64,000 nt of DNA, taken from contig NZ_CP139348.1 of assembly GCF_038561965.1 (NCBI RefSeq), positions 3,038,001-3,102,000 on the forward strand, written 5' to 3'. How positions within the stretch are numbered: the first letter of the stretch is position 1; every line of letters starts with the position of its first letter. Shown one piece after another: positions 26,144 through 37,496 of this stretch. The notes under the pieces were generated by a model, which worked only from the letters and a program-made list of their open reading frames with translations, was not told where the DNA came from and did not search any database. A program made the position numbers and the translations under genes. Source of the stretch: Stutzerimonas stutzeri (GTDB lineage Bacteria > Pseudomonadota > Gammaproteobacteria > Pseudomonadales > Pseudomonadaceae).

Positions 26144-28291
26144 TTAACCGTAGAAGCGCTGGCCGTTGGCAGCCATCTCGCGCAGCTTCGCGGTCGGGTG
26201 GTACAGCGGGCCCAGGTCGGCGTACTTGTCGGCCATCGCGACGAACTCGGCAACGCCGATCGAATCGATGTAGCGCAGCGCACCACCACGGAAGGGTGGG
26301 AAGCCAATGCCATAGATCAGGCCCATGTCGGCTTCAGCAGCGGTCTCGACGATGCCGTCTTCCAGGCAGCGTACGGTTTCCAGGCACAGCGCGATCATCA
26401 TGTAGTTGATGATGTCCTCATCCGAAAGCTCGCGAGTCTCGGCAACGATCGGGTTGAGCAGCTCGTAGGCTTCGGCATCGACGACTTTCTTCGGCTTGCC
26501 CTTCTTGTCCATCTCGTAGGCGTAGAAGCCCTTGCCGTTCTTCTGGCCAAGACGGTTGGCCTCGTACATGACGTCGACCGCCGTGCGGGTGTCGTCCTTC
26601 ATGCGATCCGGGAAGCCTTCGGCCATGACGTCACGGCCGTGGTGGCCGGTGTCCATGCCAACGACGTCCATGAGGTACGCCGGGCCCATCGGCCAGCCGA
26701 ACTTCTCCATCACCTTGTCGGCGCGAACGAAGTCGACACCGTGGGCGATGGCGCGGGCGAAGCCGCCGAAGTAAGGGAACAGTACGCGGTTGACCAGGAA
26801 GCCAGGGCAGTCGTTGACCACGACCGGGCTCTTGCCCATTTTCTTGGCGTAGGCAACGGTGGTAGCGATAGCCACTTCGCTGGTCTTCTCGCCACGGATC
26901 ACTTCCACCAGCGGCATCATGTGCACCGGGTTGAAAAAGTGCATGCCGCAGAAGTTTTCCGGACGCTTGAGCGCCTGGGCCAGGTAGTTGATGGAGATCG
27001 TCGAGGTGTTGGAGGCGATGATCGCGTCTTCGCGAACGTGCGCTTCCACCTCGGCCAATACGGCGTGCTTGACCTTCGGGTTCTCGACCACGGCTTCGAC
27101 GACGATGTCGACGTTACCAAAATCACCGTAGGACATGGTCGGGCGGATCGCGTTGAGCGCCTGAGCCATCTTGTCAGCAGTCAGACGGCCTTTTTCGACA
27201 CGCTTGCCGAGCAGCTTGGAGGCCTCGTCCAGCCCCATCTGGATACCCTCTTCGCGGATATCCTTCATCAGGATCGGGGTGCCCTTGACGGCCGATTGGT
27301 AGGCGATGCCGCCACCCATGATGCCGGCGCCCAAAACGGCAGCCAGTTTCACGTCGCGCGCCTGCTTGTCGTAGGCCTTGGCCTTCTTCTTCAGTTCCTG
27401 ATCGCTGAGGAACAGACCGACCAGGCTCTGTGCAACCGAAGTCTTGGCCAGCTTGACGAAGCCGGCGGCCTCGACTTCGATGGCCTTGTCACGACCAAAG
27501 TTGGCGGCTTTCTGAATGGTCTTGATGGCTTCGACCGGGGCCGGGTAGTTCGGGCCGGCCTGGCCAGCAACGAAGGCCTTGCTCGTCTCGAAAGCCATCA
27601 TCTGCTCGATGGCATTGAGCTTGAGCTTGTCCAGCTTCGGCTGACGCTTGGCCTTGTAGTTCAGCTCGCCGGAGATGGCGCGCTTGACCAGATCCAGGGC
27701 GGCTTCCTGCAGCTTCTCCGGGACGACCACGGCATCGACTGCATGAACCTTGAGCGCGTCTTCGGCGCGGTTTTCCTTGCCGGATGCGATCCACTCGACG
27801 GCGTTATCCACACCGATCAGACGCGGCAGACGAACGGTGCCGCCGAAGCCCGGGTAGATGCCAAGCTTCACTTCCGGCAGACCGACCTTGGCGGTGGTGG
27901 ACATGACGCGGTAGTCAGCAGCCATGCACATTTCGAAGCCGCCACCCAAGGCGATGCCGTTGATGGCCGCCACAGTGGGTACGCCCAGGTCTTCGAAATC
28001 ACTGAAGATCTTGTTCGCTTCGAGGTTGCCGGCGACCAGTTCCTCGTCGGCCATCTTGAAGTTGTCGACGAATTCGGTGATGTCGGCGCCGACGATGAAT
28101 ACGTCCTTGCCGCTGGTAACGATGACGCCTTTCACCGACGCGTCAGCCTTGATGGCATCGACGGCCTGGCGCAGATCGTTGAGAGTGAGGCGATTGAACT
28201 TGTTGACGGACTCACCCTTGAGGTCGAAATTCAATTCGACGATGCCGCTCTCAAGAGCCTTAACCGTGATGGCTTTACCTTCGTAAATCAT
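26144..28291 (-). CDS. fadB: Multifunctional fatty-acid oxidation complex alpha subunit FadB
   Basis: Enoyl-CoA hydratase/isomerase plus 3-hydroxyacyl-CoA dehydrogenase. 715 aa. The N-terminal crotonase domain (AAINGIALGGGFEMCMAADYR; GLPEVKLGIYPGFGGTVRLP) is followed from about residue 310 by a Rossmann NAD site (AAVLGAGIMGGGIAYQSAVKG) and HCDH signature (GMHFFNPVHMMPLVEVIRG). ATG 28291 with GGAG 8 nt upstream is preferred over the adjacent TTG. First gene of fadBA; a PsrA-like site lies about 140 bp upstream. Confidence 0.97.
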   Translation of the reverse strand: MIYEGKAITVKALESGIVELNFDLKGESVNKFNRLTLNDLRQAVDAIKADASVKGVIVTSGKDVFIVGADITEFVDNFKMADEELVAGNLEANKIFSDFEDLGVPTVAAINGIALGGGFEMCMAADYRVMSTTAKVGLPEVKLGIYPGFGGTVRLPRLIGVDNAVEWIASGKENRAEDALKVHAVDAVVVPEKLQEAALDLVKRAISGELNYKAKRQPKLDKLKLNAIEQMMAFETSKAFVAGQAGPNYPAPVEAIKTIQKAANFGRDKAIEVEAAGFVKLAKTSVAQSLVGLFLSDQELKKKAKAYDKQARDVKLAAVLGAGIMGGGIAYQSAVKGTPILMKDIREEGIQMGLDEASKLLGKRVEKGRLTADKMAQALNAIRPTMSYGDFGNVDIVVEAVVENPKVKHAVLAEVEAHVREDAIIASNTSTISINYLAQALKRPENFCGMHFFNPVHMMPLVEVIRGEKTSEVAIATTVAYAKKMGKSPVVVNDCPGFLVNRVLFPYFGGFARAIAHGVDFVRADKVMEKFGWPMGPAYLMDVVGMDTGHHGRDVMAEGFPDRMKDDTRTAVDVMYEANRLGQKNGKGFYAYEMDKKGKPKKVVDAEAYELLNPIVAETRELSDEDIINYMMIALCLETVRCLEDGIVETAAEADMGLIYGIGFPPFRGGALRYIDSIGVAEFVAMADKYADLGPLYHPTAKLREMAANGQRFYG

Positions 28292-28731
28292 CAACTGATC
28301 TCCAGGTATGGAAGCTGAACGTTACGTGTCTCACGTCTTCGGCCCTACTCGACCGCGCCTCACGGCGAACGACACCCACCGACACGATAATCCGGGTGAC
28401 CGGCATTTGCTCTGGCAAACGCTCGATTCATACGCCCGTTTGATTTGGGTCGGCACACCTTCGGGGAAAAGCTCAACATTGTCAATCAGCTGTCTTGCCT
28501 AACCGAAACGGACCTGCAAGCAGGCATTTCGCGACCACCCGGTCACCATCGACAGCTGCAATCCTGCCGCATTCATCGCGTAGATGTTTTGCCACGCTGG
28601 CTGACCGAGCGGCTGAAACCGCACCGCACCCACCGAGTCAATCCTAGACGTAGCCGAGCAGGTACACTGCCGCATCGCGCTTTTTGCCATCACCGGCCTA
28701 CCAGGCCGCGAAACGTATCCGGAGTTACTGC
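28292..28731. promoter_or_regulatory. Divergent intergenic region between fadB and ptrB, with a PsrA-like site
   Basis: 440 bp with no gene. CATAC-GCCC-GTTTG at 28429-28442 differs by one base from a perfect PsrA palindrome of the type seen at psrA, and would be a candidate fadBA operator. I see nothing else supportable here. Confidence 0.5.
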
Positions 28732-30765
28732 ATGTCCAACGCCCCCATCGCCCGAGCCGATACCGGCACAGATCCCTATCGCTGGCTGGAGAACCGAGAC
28801 GCCGAAGACGTGCTGACTTACCTCAAGGCAGAGAACGCTTACCTCGAAGAACAGCTCGCCGATCAGGCCGAGCTGCGCGAAATGCTTTTCCAGGAAATCA
28901 AGGGCCGTATCCGCGAAACCGATCTGTCTCTGCCTTCGCCCTGGGGGCCGTGGCTGTATTACCAGCGCACCACCGCTGGCGACGAATATCCGCGGCATTA
29001 TCGCTGCCCACGTCCGCTGGATGGTTCGCTCACCGTAGATGAGAACGCCGAACAGCTGCTGCTCGACCCCAACGAACTGGCCGCTGGCGGTTTTCTCTCC
29101 CTGGGTGCATTCAGCATCAGCCAGGACCACGGCAAGCTGGCCTACAGCCTCGACCGCGAAGGCGACGAGATCTACCGGCTGTTCGTCAAGGACCTCGCCA
29201 GTGGCGACGTGACCGCCCTGCCCTTCGATGATTGCGACGGCAGCATGACCTGGGCCAACGACAGCCAGACGCTGTTCTATGGCGAGCTGGACGACACCCA
29301 CCGTCCGCACAAGATATACCGCCATCGCCTCGGCGAAACTGGCAGCAGCGAGGTTTATCACGACCCGGACGGGCGCTTCTTCGTGCATTGCTACCGCGTC
29401 AGTTCCGAGCGGCAGCTGGTCATCCTTTCCCACAGCAAGACCACCAGCGAAGCCTGGGTGCTCTCGGCAGACGAACCCGAAGGCCAATGGACGTGCCTGG
29501 CGCCGCGCCAGGAGGATCATGAGTACTTCCCCGATCACGGCCTGTACGAAGGCCAGTGGAGCTGGCTGATCCGCAGCAATCAGGCGGGCATCAACTTCGC
29601 CCTCTACCGCGCCAGCGAAGCGCAACCCGCTCGGCAGCACTGGCAGGAGCTGGTCCCGCACAACGAAACGGTAATGCTGGAAGAGGTCAGCCTGAATGCC
29701 GAGGCGATCACCCTGACCCTGCGTGAGAACGGGCTGCCGGCAATCGAGGTTCGCCCGCAAGGAGTGCAGCCATATCGCCTGCAACTGCCCGACGCGGCCT
29801 ACAGCCTGCACGTGCAGAACTCACTGGAATTCACCAGCACGGTGATCCGCCTGCGCTACGAGGCGCTGAACCGCCCAGCACAGATCCGTCAGCTGACATT
29901 GGCCGACGGCACGCAGGAAGTACTCAAGGAAACTCCGGTGGAAGGCCCGTTCGATGCGGACGCCTATGAAAGCCGGCGTATCTGGGCCACCGCGCAGGAT
30001 GGCACGCAGATCCCTATCAGCCTGGTCGGCCGGCGCGACAGCTTCGGCAAGCCGGCACCGCTTTATCTCTATGGTTACGGCGCCTATGGCCATAGCCTCG
30101 ACCCGTGGTTCTCGCACGCACGGCTGTCGTTGCTTGACCGTGGTTTCGTCTTCGCCATTGCCCATGTGCGCGGCGGCGGCGATCTCGGTGAAGCCTGGTA
30201 CCGCGCCGGCAAGCTGGAGCACAAGCCGAACACCTTCAGCGACTTCATCGTCTGTGCCGAACAGCTGCTGGCCGACGGGTACACCACCTCGGCGCGCCTG
30301 GCCATCAGCGGCGGCAGCGCCGGCGGCCTGCTGATCGGAGCGGTGCTGAACATGCGCCCCGAGCTATTTGGTGCAGCCGTCGCCGAGGTGCCTTTCGTCG
30401 ATGTACTCAACACCATGCTCAACGCCGACCTGCCGCTGACCGTGACCGAGTACGACGAGTGGGGCGACCCGAATCAGCCCGAGGTGCACGAGCGGATCAA
30501 GGCCTACGCCCCTTACGAGAACGTCCGTGCCCAGGCCTATCCTGCGCTGCTCGCGGTGGCCGGCTACAACGATAGCCGCGTGCAGTACTGGGAGGCGGCC
30601 AAGTGGGTCGCCAAGCTGCGCGCTACCCGCACCGACGACAACCTGCTGCTACTCAAGACCGAGTTCGGTGCCGGGCACGGTGGCATGAGCGGCCGCTATC
30701 AGGCGCTCAAGGACGTGGCACTGGAGTATGCGTTCGTGCTCAAGGTGTTCGGCATGGCGGCTTAG
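28732..30765 (+). CDS. ptrB: Oligopeptidase B (prolyl oligopeptidase family, S9A)
   Basis: Serine peptidase that cleaves short peptides after Arg or Lys in the cytoplasm. 677 aa. An N-terminal seven-bladed propeller (DPYRWLENRDAEDVLTYLKA; VDENAEQLLLDPNELA) is followed by an alpha/beta-hydrolase domain. The nucleophile is Ser529 in SGGSAGGLL and the catalytic His is probably His649 in GAGHGGMSGRY. LTVTEYDEWGDPNQPE is characteristic of the oligopeptidase B subgroup. Start at ATG 28732 after CGGAG; the frame is open 16 codons earlier. Confidence 0.93.
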   Translation: MSNAPIARADTGTDPYRWLENRDAEDVLTYLKAENAYLEEQLADQAELREMLFQEIKGRIRETDLSLPSPWGPWLYYQRTTAGDEYPRHYRCPRPLDGSLTVDENAEQLLLDPNELAAGGFLSLGAFSISQDHGKLAYSLDREGDEIYRLFVKDLASGDVTALPFDDCDGSMTWANDSQTLFYGELDDTHRPHKIYRHRLGETGSSEVYHDPDGRFFVHCYRVSSERQLVILSHSKTTSEAWVLSADEPEGQWTCLAPRQEDHEYFPDHGLYEGQWSWLIRSNQAGINFALYRASEAQPARQHWQELVPHNETVMLEEVSLNAEAITLTLRENGLPAIEVRPQGVQPYRLQLPDAAYSLHVQNSLEFTSTVIRLRYEALNRPAQIRQLTLADGTQEVLKETPVEGPFDADAYESRRIWATAQDGTQIPISLVGRRDSFGKPAPLYLYGYGAYGHSLDPWFSHARLSLLDRGFVFAIAHVRGGGDLGEAWYRAGKLEHKPNTFSDFIVCAEQLLADGYTTSARLAISGGSAGGLLIGAVLNMRPELFGAAVAEVPFVDVLNTMLNADLPLTVTEYDEWGDPNQPEVHERIKAYAPYENVRAQAYPALLAVAGYNDSRVQYWEAAKWVAKLRATRTDDNLLLLKTEFGAGHGGMSGRYQALKDVALEYAFVLKVFGMAA

Positions 30766-30872
30766 CGCGCGCGGCCTGTCGGGTTGCGCGCGACATTCAT
30801 CCTCGGGGCCGACCGTGAAGCACGGCTGCCCCCGCCGGTGTTGGCCGCGAAGTTCGTCCGTCGCATTTTCAC

Positions 30873-30898
30873 GATTCGCGGTCAAGACCGCTCCCACG
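30873..30898. repeat. REP-like repeat, copy 1
   Basis: ATTCGCGGTCAAGACCGCTC and on to 30898. It is the inverted copy of the repeat at 31429-31452 and internally palindromic (GCGGTC/GACCGC). Confidence 0.7.
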
Positions 30899-31050
30899 CG
30901 TTGGCGCGCCCTGGCTCGCTCCCCCCGGCGTCCGTTTGGCTTCCCACTACAGCCACTTCACCGACGTTGCCGCCAGATGCCGACCTGCGGCGTCGAACAG
31001 CCTGCCTCGGCAAGAGTCATTCATTAGGAATGTCCTTGTCGGAGCCACCC

Positions 31051-31410
31051 ATGAACAACTCTTCGAATCAACCCAACCAGAACGTCCACGGCTGGGAGCG
31101 CGCGATGTCCCTGGCCGGCGGCATCTATTTTCTTGCCAAGGGCCTCAGCCGTGGCGGCCTCGGTGGGTTGCTGCAGCTCGGCATCGGCGGCATGGCCGTG
31201 GCCCGCGGCGTGACCGGCCATTGCGAAGCCAAACGCGTGTTCAACGAAATCAGTGAACAGGCCGGCTTGGCCGAGGGCCGCTCACACCAGATGCCGTTCG
31301 AGCGCTACGACTCCGATAAGCAAGCGTTGCAGGCCAACGCCGAAGCTGCCACCAATGGCACCACCGTTACCGGCAACGACAGCCTGAAAAGCCCGCCAGC
31401 CGGCGTGTGA
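31051..31410 (+). CDS. Small DUF2892-like membrane protein
   Basis: 119 aa. Two short hydrophobic segments after a polar leader (WERAMSLAGGIYFLAKGL; GGLLQLGIGGMAVARGVTG) resemble the DUF2892/YgaP-type inner-membrane domain; the C-terminal half is polar (EAKRVFNEISEQAG onward). Function unknown. ATG 31051 with GGAG is preferred over ATG 31030. The gene is flanked by two inverted copies of a REP-like repeat. Confidence 0.75.
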   Translation: MNNSSNQPNQNVHGWERAMSLAGGIYFLAKGLSRGGLGGLLQLGIGGMAVARGVTGHCEAKRVFNEISEQAGLAEGRSHQMPFERYDSDKQALQANAEAATNGTTVTGNDSLKSPPAGV

Positions 31411-31428
31411 GCCGCGCCAGACAAGCCT

Positions 31429-31452
31429 GTGGGAGCGGACTTGTCCGCGATT
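31429..31452. repeat. REP-like repeat, copy 2
   Basis: GTGGGAGCGGACTTGTCCGC and on to 31452; inverted relative to the copy at 30873-30898, common in Pseudomonas intergenic DNA. Confidence 0.75.
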
Positions 31453-31573
31453 ACCGCTGGCCTGTCATGTAGCGGGGAACATCGAGCCCGGCGAGTCGTA
31501 ATGTTGCCGCCGGGCACAGGCTAACGGGGTGGAGGCGACTGGGTGCGCGATCACGCTCCGGGCGCCCTCGCCT

Positions 31574-33529
<1,956 letters not shown>

Positions 33530-33782
33530 GGCAGTCACCTCGGAGTTTCTGGTTTGTTCGGTCGCAGCTTGTCTCGCAGGCGAACCCCTACCATCCGATC
33601 AACCCGCGCTTTCCATGCGGGTCGCCAACCACGCGCCTGTCAGACGTCTGCTTCAGCCGATGCCGAATACCGCAGCAGCCGCCAAGCCAGGCGGCCATCT
33701 TCACCAAGCATAGACCGTCATGCGCAGCAATTTCCCCGCAGCATGCTGTCTTAATTCGTAACAACGACTGCCAGGACCCGTC

Positions 33783-35114
33783 ATGTCAGCTCCAAGCAAT
33801 ACCCTGTTTCGTCAACTCAAGCGGATACACGAGAGCATCGTCTTCTACCCGACGGTGATCCCCGCCGGTTATCTCCTGCTCTGCGGGCTCGTGCTGGCGT
33901 TCGAGAGCACCAGCCTGGCCGACAACCTGCGAGGCAGCCTGCCACCCGGTCTGACAGAGGCTGACAACACCCGGGAAATACTGGGCACGCTGATCACCAG
34001 CATCATTTCGCTGACCGTGTTCAGCTTTTCCATGGTCATGGTGGTGCTCAACGGTGCCGCCTCGCGCCTGTCGCCTCGGGTGCTGCCCGGGCTGATCAGC
34101 GATATGCGCAATCGGCTGATCCTCGGCAACTACCTGGGCTGCATCCTGTTCTTCCTGGTGCTGATCTCGTTCATCAACAAGAACGAGCCACACAGCCTGC
34201 CGGCGTTCGGCGTGCTGCTGGCCGTGCTGATGGGACTGGGCTGCATGGCCCTGTTCGTGGTTTTCATCCGCGCCATTTCGCAATCCATTCAGGTGGACTG
34301 GATCATCAGCGAGCTGTACCGCAGCGCCTGCCACAACCTGGCGCTGCGCCGCGAGCGATTGGGCAGCATCACCGAGGCGCCGGACGACCGGGACTGGTAC
34401 TGCATCGAGGCACGCACGCCCGGCTTTCTGCGCGAGGTCAACGAGCAGCGCTTGCGCGAGTTGCTGGCCCCCGATGATTTGCAGGTGGTGCTTCAGGTGG
34501 AACCGGGATTCTTCCTGGTCGAAGGCCACCCGCTGTTGAAAGTCAGCGCCGGGTTGAACGCGCATCGCACACGCCAATTGCTCGACTGCTTCGATTTCCA
34601 CGACGAAGAATTCGCCGGTGCCAACGTTTCCTACGGCATGCGGCAGATGACTGAAATCGCGGTAAAAGCCATCAGCCCATCGATCAATGACCCGGGTACC
34701 GCCGTGCGCGTGCTCAATTTGCACAGCGTGTTGCTGAGGCGGCTGGGGGGCCTGCCGAACCTGGATGTTGGCTGTATAGACGAGGGCAAACCGAGACTGT
34801 TCTATCCGCAGCTCAGCCCGCAGCGGTTGATGACGCTTATTCTCGACCCGATCCGAACCTATGGCAGCGACGACCCGCACATCGTCACGTCACTGATGCA
34901 ATGCCTGAAGGACGCCCTGCGCGGAGAGGTTTCTGACGAGCAACTGGCGGCCTATGTGGATGAGCTCAAGGCACTGCGCGACGCAGCCGACGCCACCAAT
35001 CTGCCCAACGATCGCGACCGCCGCGCGGTGAACGATCTGCTGGCGCAAATCGGTCATATGCCTCGCGGCGACCTGCCGCCGCTGGAGATGCTACCGGTTC
35101 CTGCTCGTAGCTGA
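33783..35114 (+). CDS. DUF2254 membrane protein, copy 1
   Basis: 443 aa. Four N-terminal membrane helices (VIPAGYLLLCGLVLAFES; LITSIISLTVFSFSMVMVVL; LGCILFFLVLISFI; LLAVLMGLGCMALFVVFI) precede a soluble C-terminal domain with the conserved AISPSINDPGTAVRVL. Function of DUF2254 is unknown. A clear paralog occupies 55004-56335, at the other side of the catabolic and integron region, sharing VFSFSMVMVVLN, ISQSIQVD and INDPGTA motifs. Confidence 0.88.
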   Translation: MSAPSNTLFRQLKRIHESIVFYPTVIPAGYLLLCGLVLAFESTSLADNLRGSLPPGLTEADNTREILGTLITSIISLTVFSFSMVMVVLNGAASRLSPRVLPGLISDMRNRLILGNYLGCILFFLVLISFINKNEPHSLPAFGVLLAVLMGLGCMALFVVFIRAISQSIQVDWIISELYRSACHNLALRRERLGSITEAPDDRDWYCIEARTPGFLREVNEQRLRELLAPDDLQVVLQVEPGFFLVEGHPLLKVSAGLNAHRTRQLLDCFDFHDEEFAGANVSYGMRQMTEIAVKAISPSINDPGTAVRVLNLHSVLLRRLGGLPNLDVGCIDEGKPRLFYPQLSPQRLMTLILDPIRTYGSDDPHIVTSLMQCLKDALRGEVSDEQLAAYVDELKALRDAADATNLPNDRDRRAVNDLLAQIGHMPRGDLPPLEMLPVPARS

Positions 35115-35123
35115 ATGCCGGGC

Positions 35124-35150
35124 AAAAAAAGAGCGGCCTCAGGGCCGCTC
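35124..35150 (-). terminator. Terminator downstream of dctP copy 1 (possibly bidirectional)
   Basis: GAGCGGCC, loop TCAG, GGCCGCTC with a run of seven A on the left, that is, seven T on the minus transcript. It also lies directly after the converging DUF2254 gene. Confidence 0.88.
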
Positions 35151-35271
35151 GTTCAACCATTCGGTTGCAGTACACACTTGTCCGATCACGCAGATAGACG
35201 CCGCCATTCTGTGCAGGCGGCGCTGTTGCCGAAACTGCACATTGGTCTAACAGACCATTGGCGGGCTTGCC

Positions 35272-36270
35272 TCAGGGCGCCGAATTGGCTGCGCGGGCGG
35301 CCTCGATCAGGTCCTTGCCGATATCGGCTTCGAACTTTTCCCAGGCCGGCTGTACCGCTTCGCGCCAGCGCGCCCGCTGCTCGTCGGTGAGCACCAGTAT
35401 CTCGCTCTTCCCCGAATCGATAACGCCCTGCTTGGCCTTCTCGTTCAGTGCCTCGGCCTGACGGTTCACCTCGACGGTGACCTCTTCGATGATCGCCTCC
35501 AACTCGCCACGTACCTCCTGCGGCAACCCATTCCAGAATTTGGTATTGGTGATCAAGAGGTAATTGCCGATGCCGTGGCTGGATTCGGTGATGTACTTCT
35601 GCACCTCGTGGTACTTCTGGCTGTAGATGTTCGACCAGGGATTGTCCTGGGCATTAACCACGCCGGTCTGCAGGCCCTGGTAGATCTCGGCGAAGGCCAT
35701 CTTGCGCGGCACCGCTCGCAGCGCGGTGTACTGCGCGGCCTGCAGGTCCGACGGCTGCACGCGGAACTTCAAGCCGCGAGCATCGGCCGGCTCGCGCAGC
35801 GGCTTGTTGGCGGTGAAGTGGCGCATGCCGTTGAGCCAGTAGGCCAGGCCGGTGATGCCCTTGTCTTCCATCGACTTGAGCATGGCGCGGCCCTTGCCCG
35901 ACTGCTGGAAGCGCTGCGCGGCAGGCATGTCGTCGAACAGGAACATCAGGTCGAACAGCTGCAGCTGCTTGGTGTACTGCTCCAGCTTCGACGGCGCGGG
36001 CGCCAGCAGCTGCACTTCGTTCATCAGCAGCGCCTCCATCTCCTTGCCGTCGCCATACAGCGAAGAGTTGGCGAACACCTGTACCTCGACCTGGCCGGGC
36101 AGGCGTTCTTCGACGAGCTTCTTGAACATCAGCGCGCCCTGCCCCTTCGGCGTGCTGTCGGCGGTGATGTGGGAGAACTTGATCAGGACCGGATCGGCCT
36201 GGGCACCGAGCACGGTAAACAGCGCCGAAGCGGCGAGCAGACGGGTGATGCCACGGGTGAGTCGTGCCAT
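35272..36270 (-). CDS. TRAP-type dicarboxylate binding protein DctP, locus 1
   Basis: 332 aa periplasmic solute-binding protein. A signal peptide (ITRLLAASALFTVLGAQA, cleavage before DPVLIKFSH) precedes the DctP domain: STPKGQGALMFKKLVEERLPG, NSSLYGDGKEMEALL, and RGLKFRVQ with the conserved Arg that binds the substrate carboxylate. It is a close paralog of 46737-47729. No DctQ/DctM membrane subunits lie nearby, so it must share a permease encoded elsewhere or be non-functional. Context suggests a branched dicarboxylate substrate. Confidence 0.9.
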   Translation of the reverse strand: MARLTRGITRLLAASALFTVLGAQADPVLIKFSHITADSTPKGQGALMFKKLVEERLPGQVEVQVFANSSLYGDGKEMEALLMNEVQLLAPAPSKLEQYTKQLQLFDLMFLFDDMPAAQRFQQSGKGRAMLKSMEDKGITGLAYWLNGMRHFTANKPLREPADARGLKFRVQPSDLQAAQYTALRAVPRKMAFAEIYQGLQTGVVNAQDNPWSNIYSQKYHEVQKYITESSHGIGNYLLITNTKFWNGLPQEVRGELEAIIEEVTVEVNRQAEALNEKAKQGVIDSGKSEILVLTDEQRARWREAVQPAWEKFEADIGKDLIEAARAANSAP

Positions 36271-36357
36271 GGGGGTGTGAGCTCCGTTTTGTAGTTGTGT
36301 GAGCCATATCGCTGCCCGACTCTACCCCGGCACCGCCACGCGCTGAATTGCTATTTG

Positions 36358-36381
36358 GCCAAGCAAGACTTCGTGCTTGGC
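36358..36381. terminator. Hairpin between lysR and dctP of locus 1
   Basis: GCCAAGCA, 8-nt loop, TGCTTGGC. No T-run, so a weak terminator or other RNA structure. Confidence 0.35.
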
Positions 36382-36419
36382 GAAGGCAGCAGCACAATCA
36401 CACCGCCCGACGCGCTTCT

Positions 36420-37319
36420 TCAGCCATTGCCTTCGCGAGCGGTGAGGTGTTCGAGCATCTGCCGCGCAGTCACCGACAGGCTTTCCAGGCTGCGCACACC
36501 GAGCTTCAGCTCGCGCCGCGCCCAAGCATCGCTCAGCGGCACGATGGCTACATCCAACGCCGGCAGGTAGTTGCGCACCACCTGCTCGGGCAGCACACCG
36601 ATGCCCATGCCGGTATGGATCATCCGGCAGATCGCCTCGAAGCTGCGCACCTGGATGCGTAGGCGCAGCGGCGTGCCCATCTGCTGTGCCGACTGCTGCA
36701 GCAGCACGTGCAGCGAGGCGTCCTGCTGCAGGCCGATAAAGTCGAAGCCGGCGGCATCGCGCAGGGCGATTTCTGCACGCCCGGCCAGCACATGCTCGCG
36801 TGGCGTGACCAGCACCAGCCGGTCCTCGCGGTAGGGGAACACCTGAAGGTCCTCGGCCGGCATGTGCCCGGCGAAGATGCCGATATCGGTCAGCCCTTCG
36901 CGCAACGCACGCAGGGTGTCGCTGCTGACGCGCTCCTCCAGGTCGATCTTCACTTCCGGGTGCTGACGGGTGAAGGTACTCAGGTCCTCGGGCAGGAATT
37001 CGATCACCGCCGAGGTATTGGCGTGGATGCGTACATGGCCCTTCACGCCCTGGCTGAATTCGCTGAGATCAGCGTCCAGCTGGCGCAGGTTGTCCAGCAG
37101 GTTGCGCGCGTGGTGCAGCAGCGCGTGCCCCGCCGGTGTCAGCTCGACGCCCTTGGGTTGGCGATAGAGCAGGCTGACGCCGAGCTGCCCTTCCAGATCG
37201 CTGACGCGCTTGCTCACCGCCGCCAACGCCAGGTGCTCGCGCTCGGCCGCGCGGGTCAGGCTGCGCTCGTCGGCGATGGCGACGAACAGGCGCAAGGTGA
37301 CGAAATCGATACGACGCAT
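36420..37319 (-). CDS. LysR-family regulator of locus 1
   Basis: 299 aa. The N-terminal winged helix-turn-helix (IDFVTLRLFVAIADERSLTRAAEREHL split across helices; LLYRQPKGVELTPAGHALL) precedes a periplasmic-binding-like effector domain. It is divergent from the CaiB gene, and the 177-bp gap contains a LysR-type inverted repeat, so it is the likely regulator of that gene. It is a paralog of the regulator at 54028-54918 (shared FEAICRMI/FEAVCRMI, NTSAVIEFLPE/NTTAVTEFLPE). Start at ATG 37319; the frame extends 15 codons upstream. Confidence 0.9.
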   Translation of the reverse strand: MRRIDFVTLRLFVAIADERSLTRAAEREHLALAAVSKRVSDLEGQLGVSLLYRQPKGVELTPAGHALLHHARNLLDNLRQLDADLSEFSQGVKGHVRIHANTSAVIEFLPEDLSTFTRQHPEVKIDLEERVSSDTLRALREGLTDIGIFAGHMPAEDLQVFPYREDRLVLVTPREHVLAGRAEIALRDAAGFDFIGLQQDASLHVLLQQSAQQMGTPLRLRIQVRSFEAICRMIHTGMGIGVLPEQVVRNYLPALDVAIVPLSDAWARRELKLGVRSLESLSVTARQMLEHLTAREGNG

Positions 37320-37394
37320 GATGGGACTTCCGTATTCGCGGTAGACGAAGCATGCACCTGCCAACCCAAGCCATTCAAAGCACCTTTTGTCTTA

Positions 37395-37415
37395 GACTTC
37401 GTGAAGCGCGAAGTC
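37395..37415. promoter_or_regulatory. LysR-type operator between lysR and caiB (locus 1)
   Basis: GACTTCG-N7-CGAAGTC, a perfect 7-bp inverted repeat in the divergent intergenic region. It has the geometry of a LysR recognition site. Confidence 0.75.
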
Positions 37416-37496
37416 ATACTTGGCCAACGGCCAATTGTTCACTGCCGATGCGTCGGTCATGCTCGGCACCATGAATCAACCGGCACAGGTGTCGTG

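Noticed and set aside
25640..28318. 892-aa plus-strand ORF opposite fadB and fadA
   Set aside because: Antisense shadow of fadBA; no recognisable domain or upstream ribosome-binding site.
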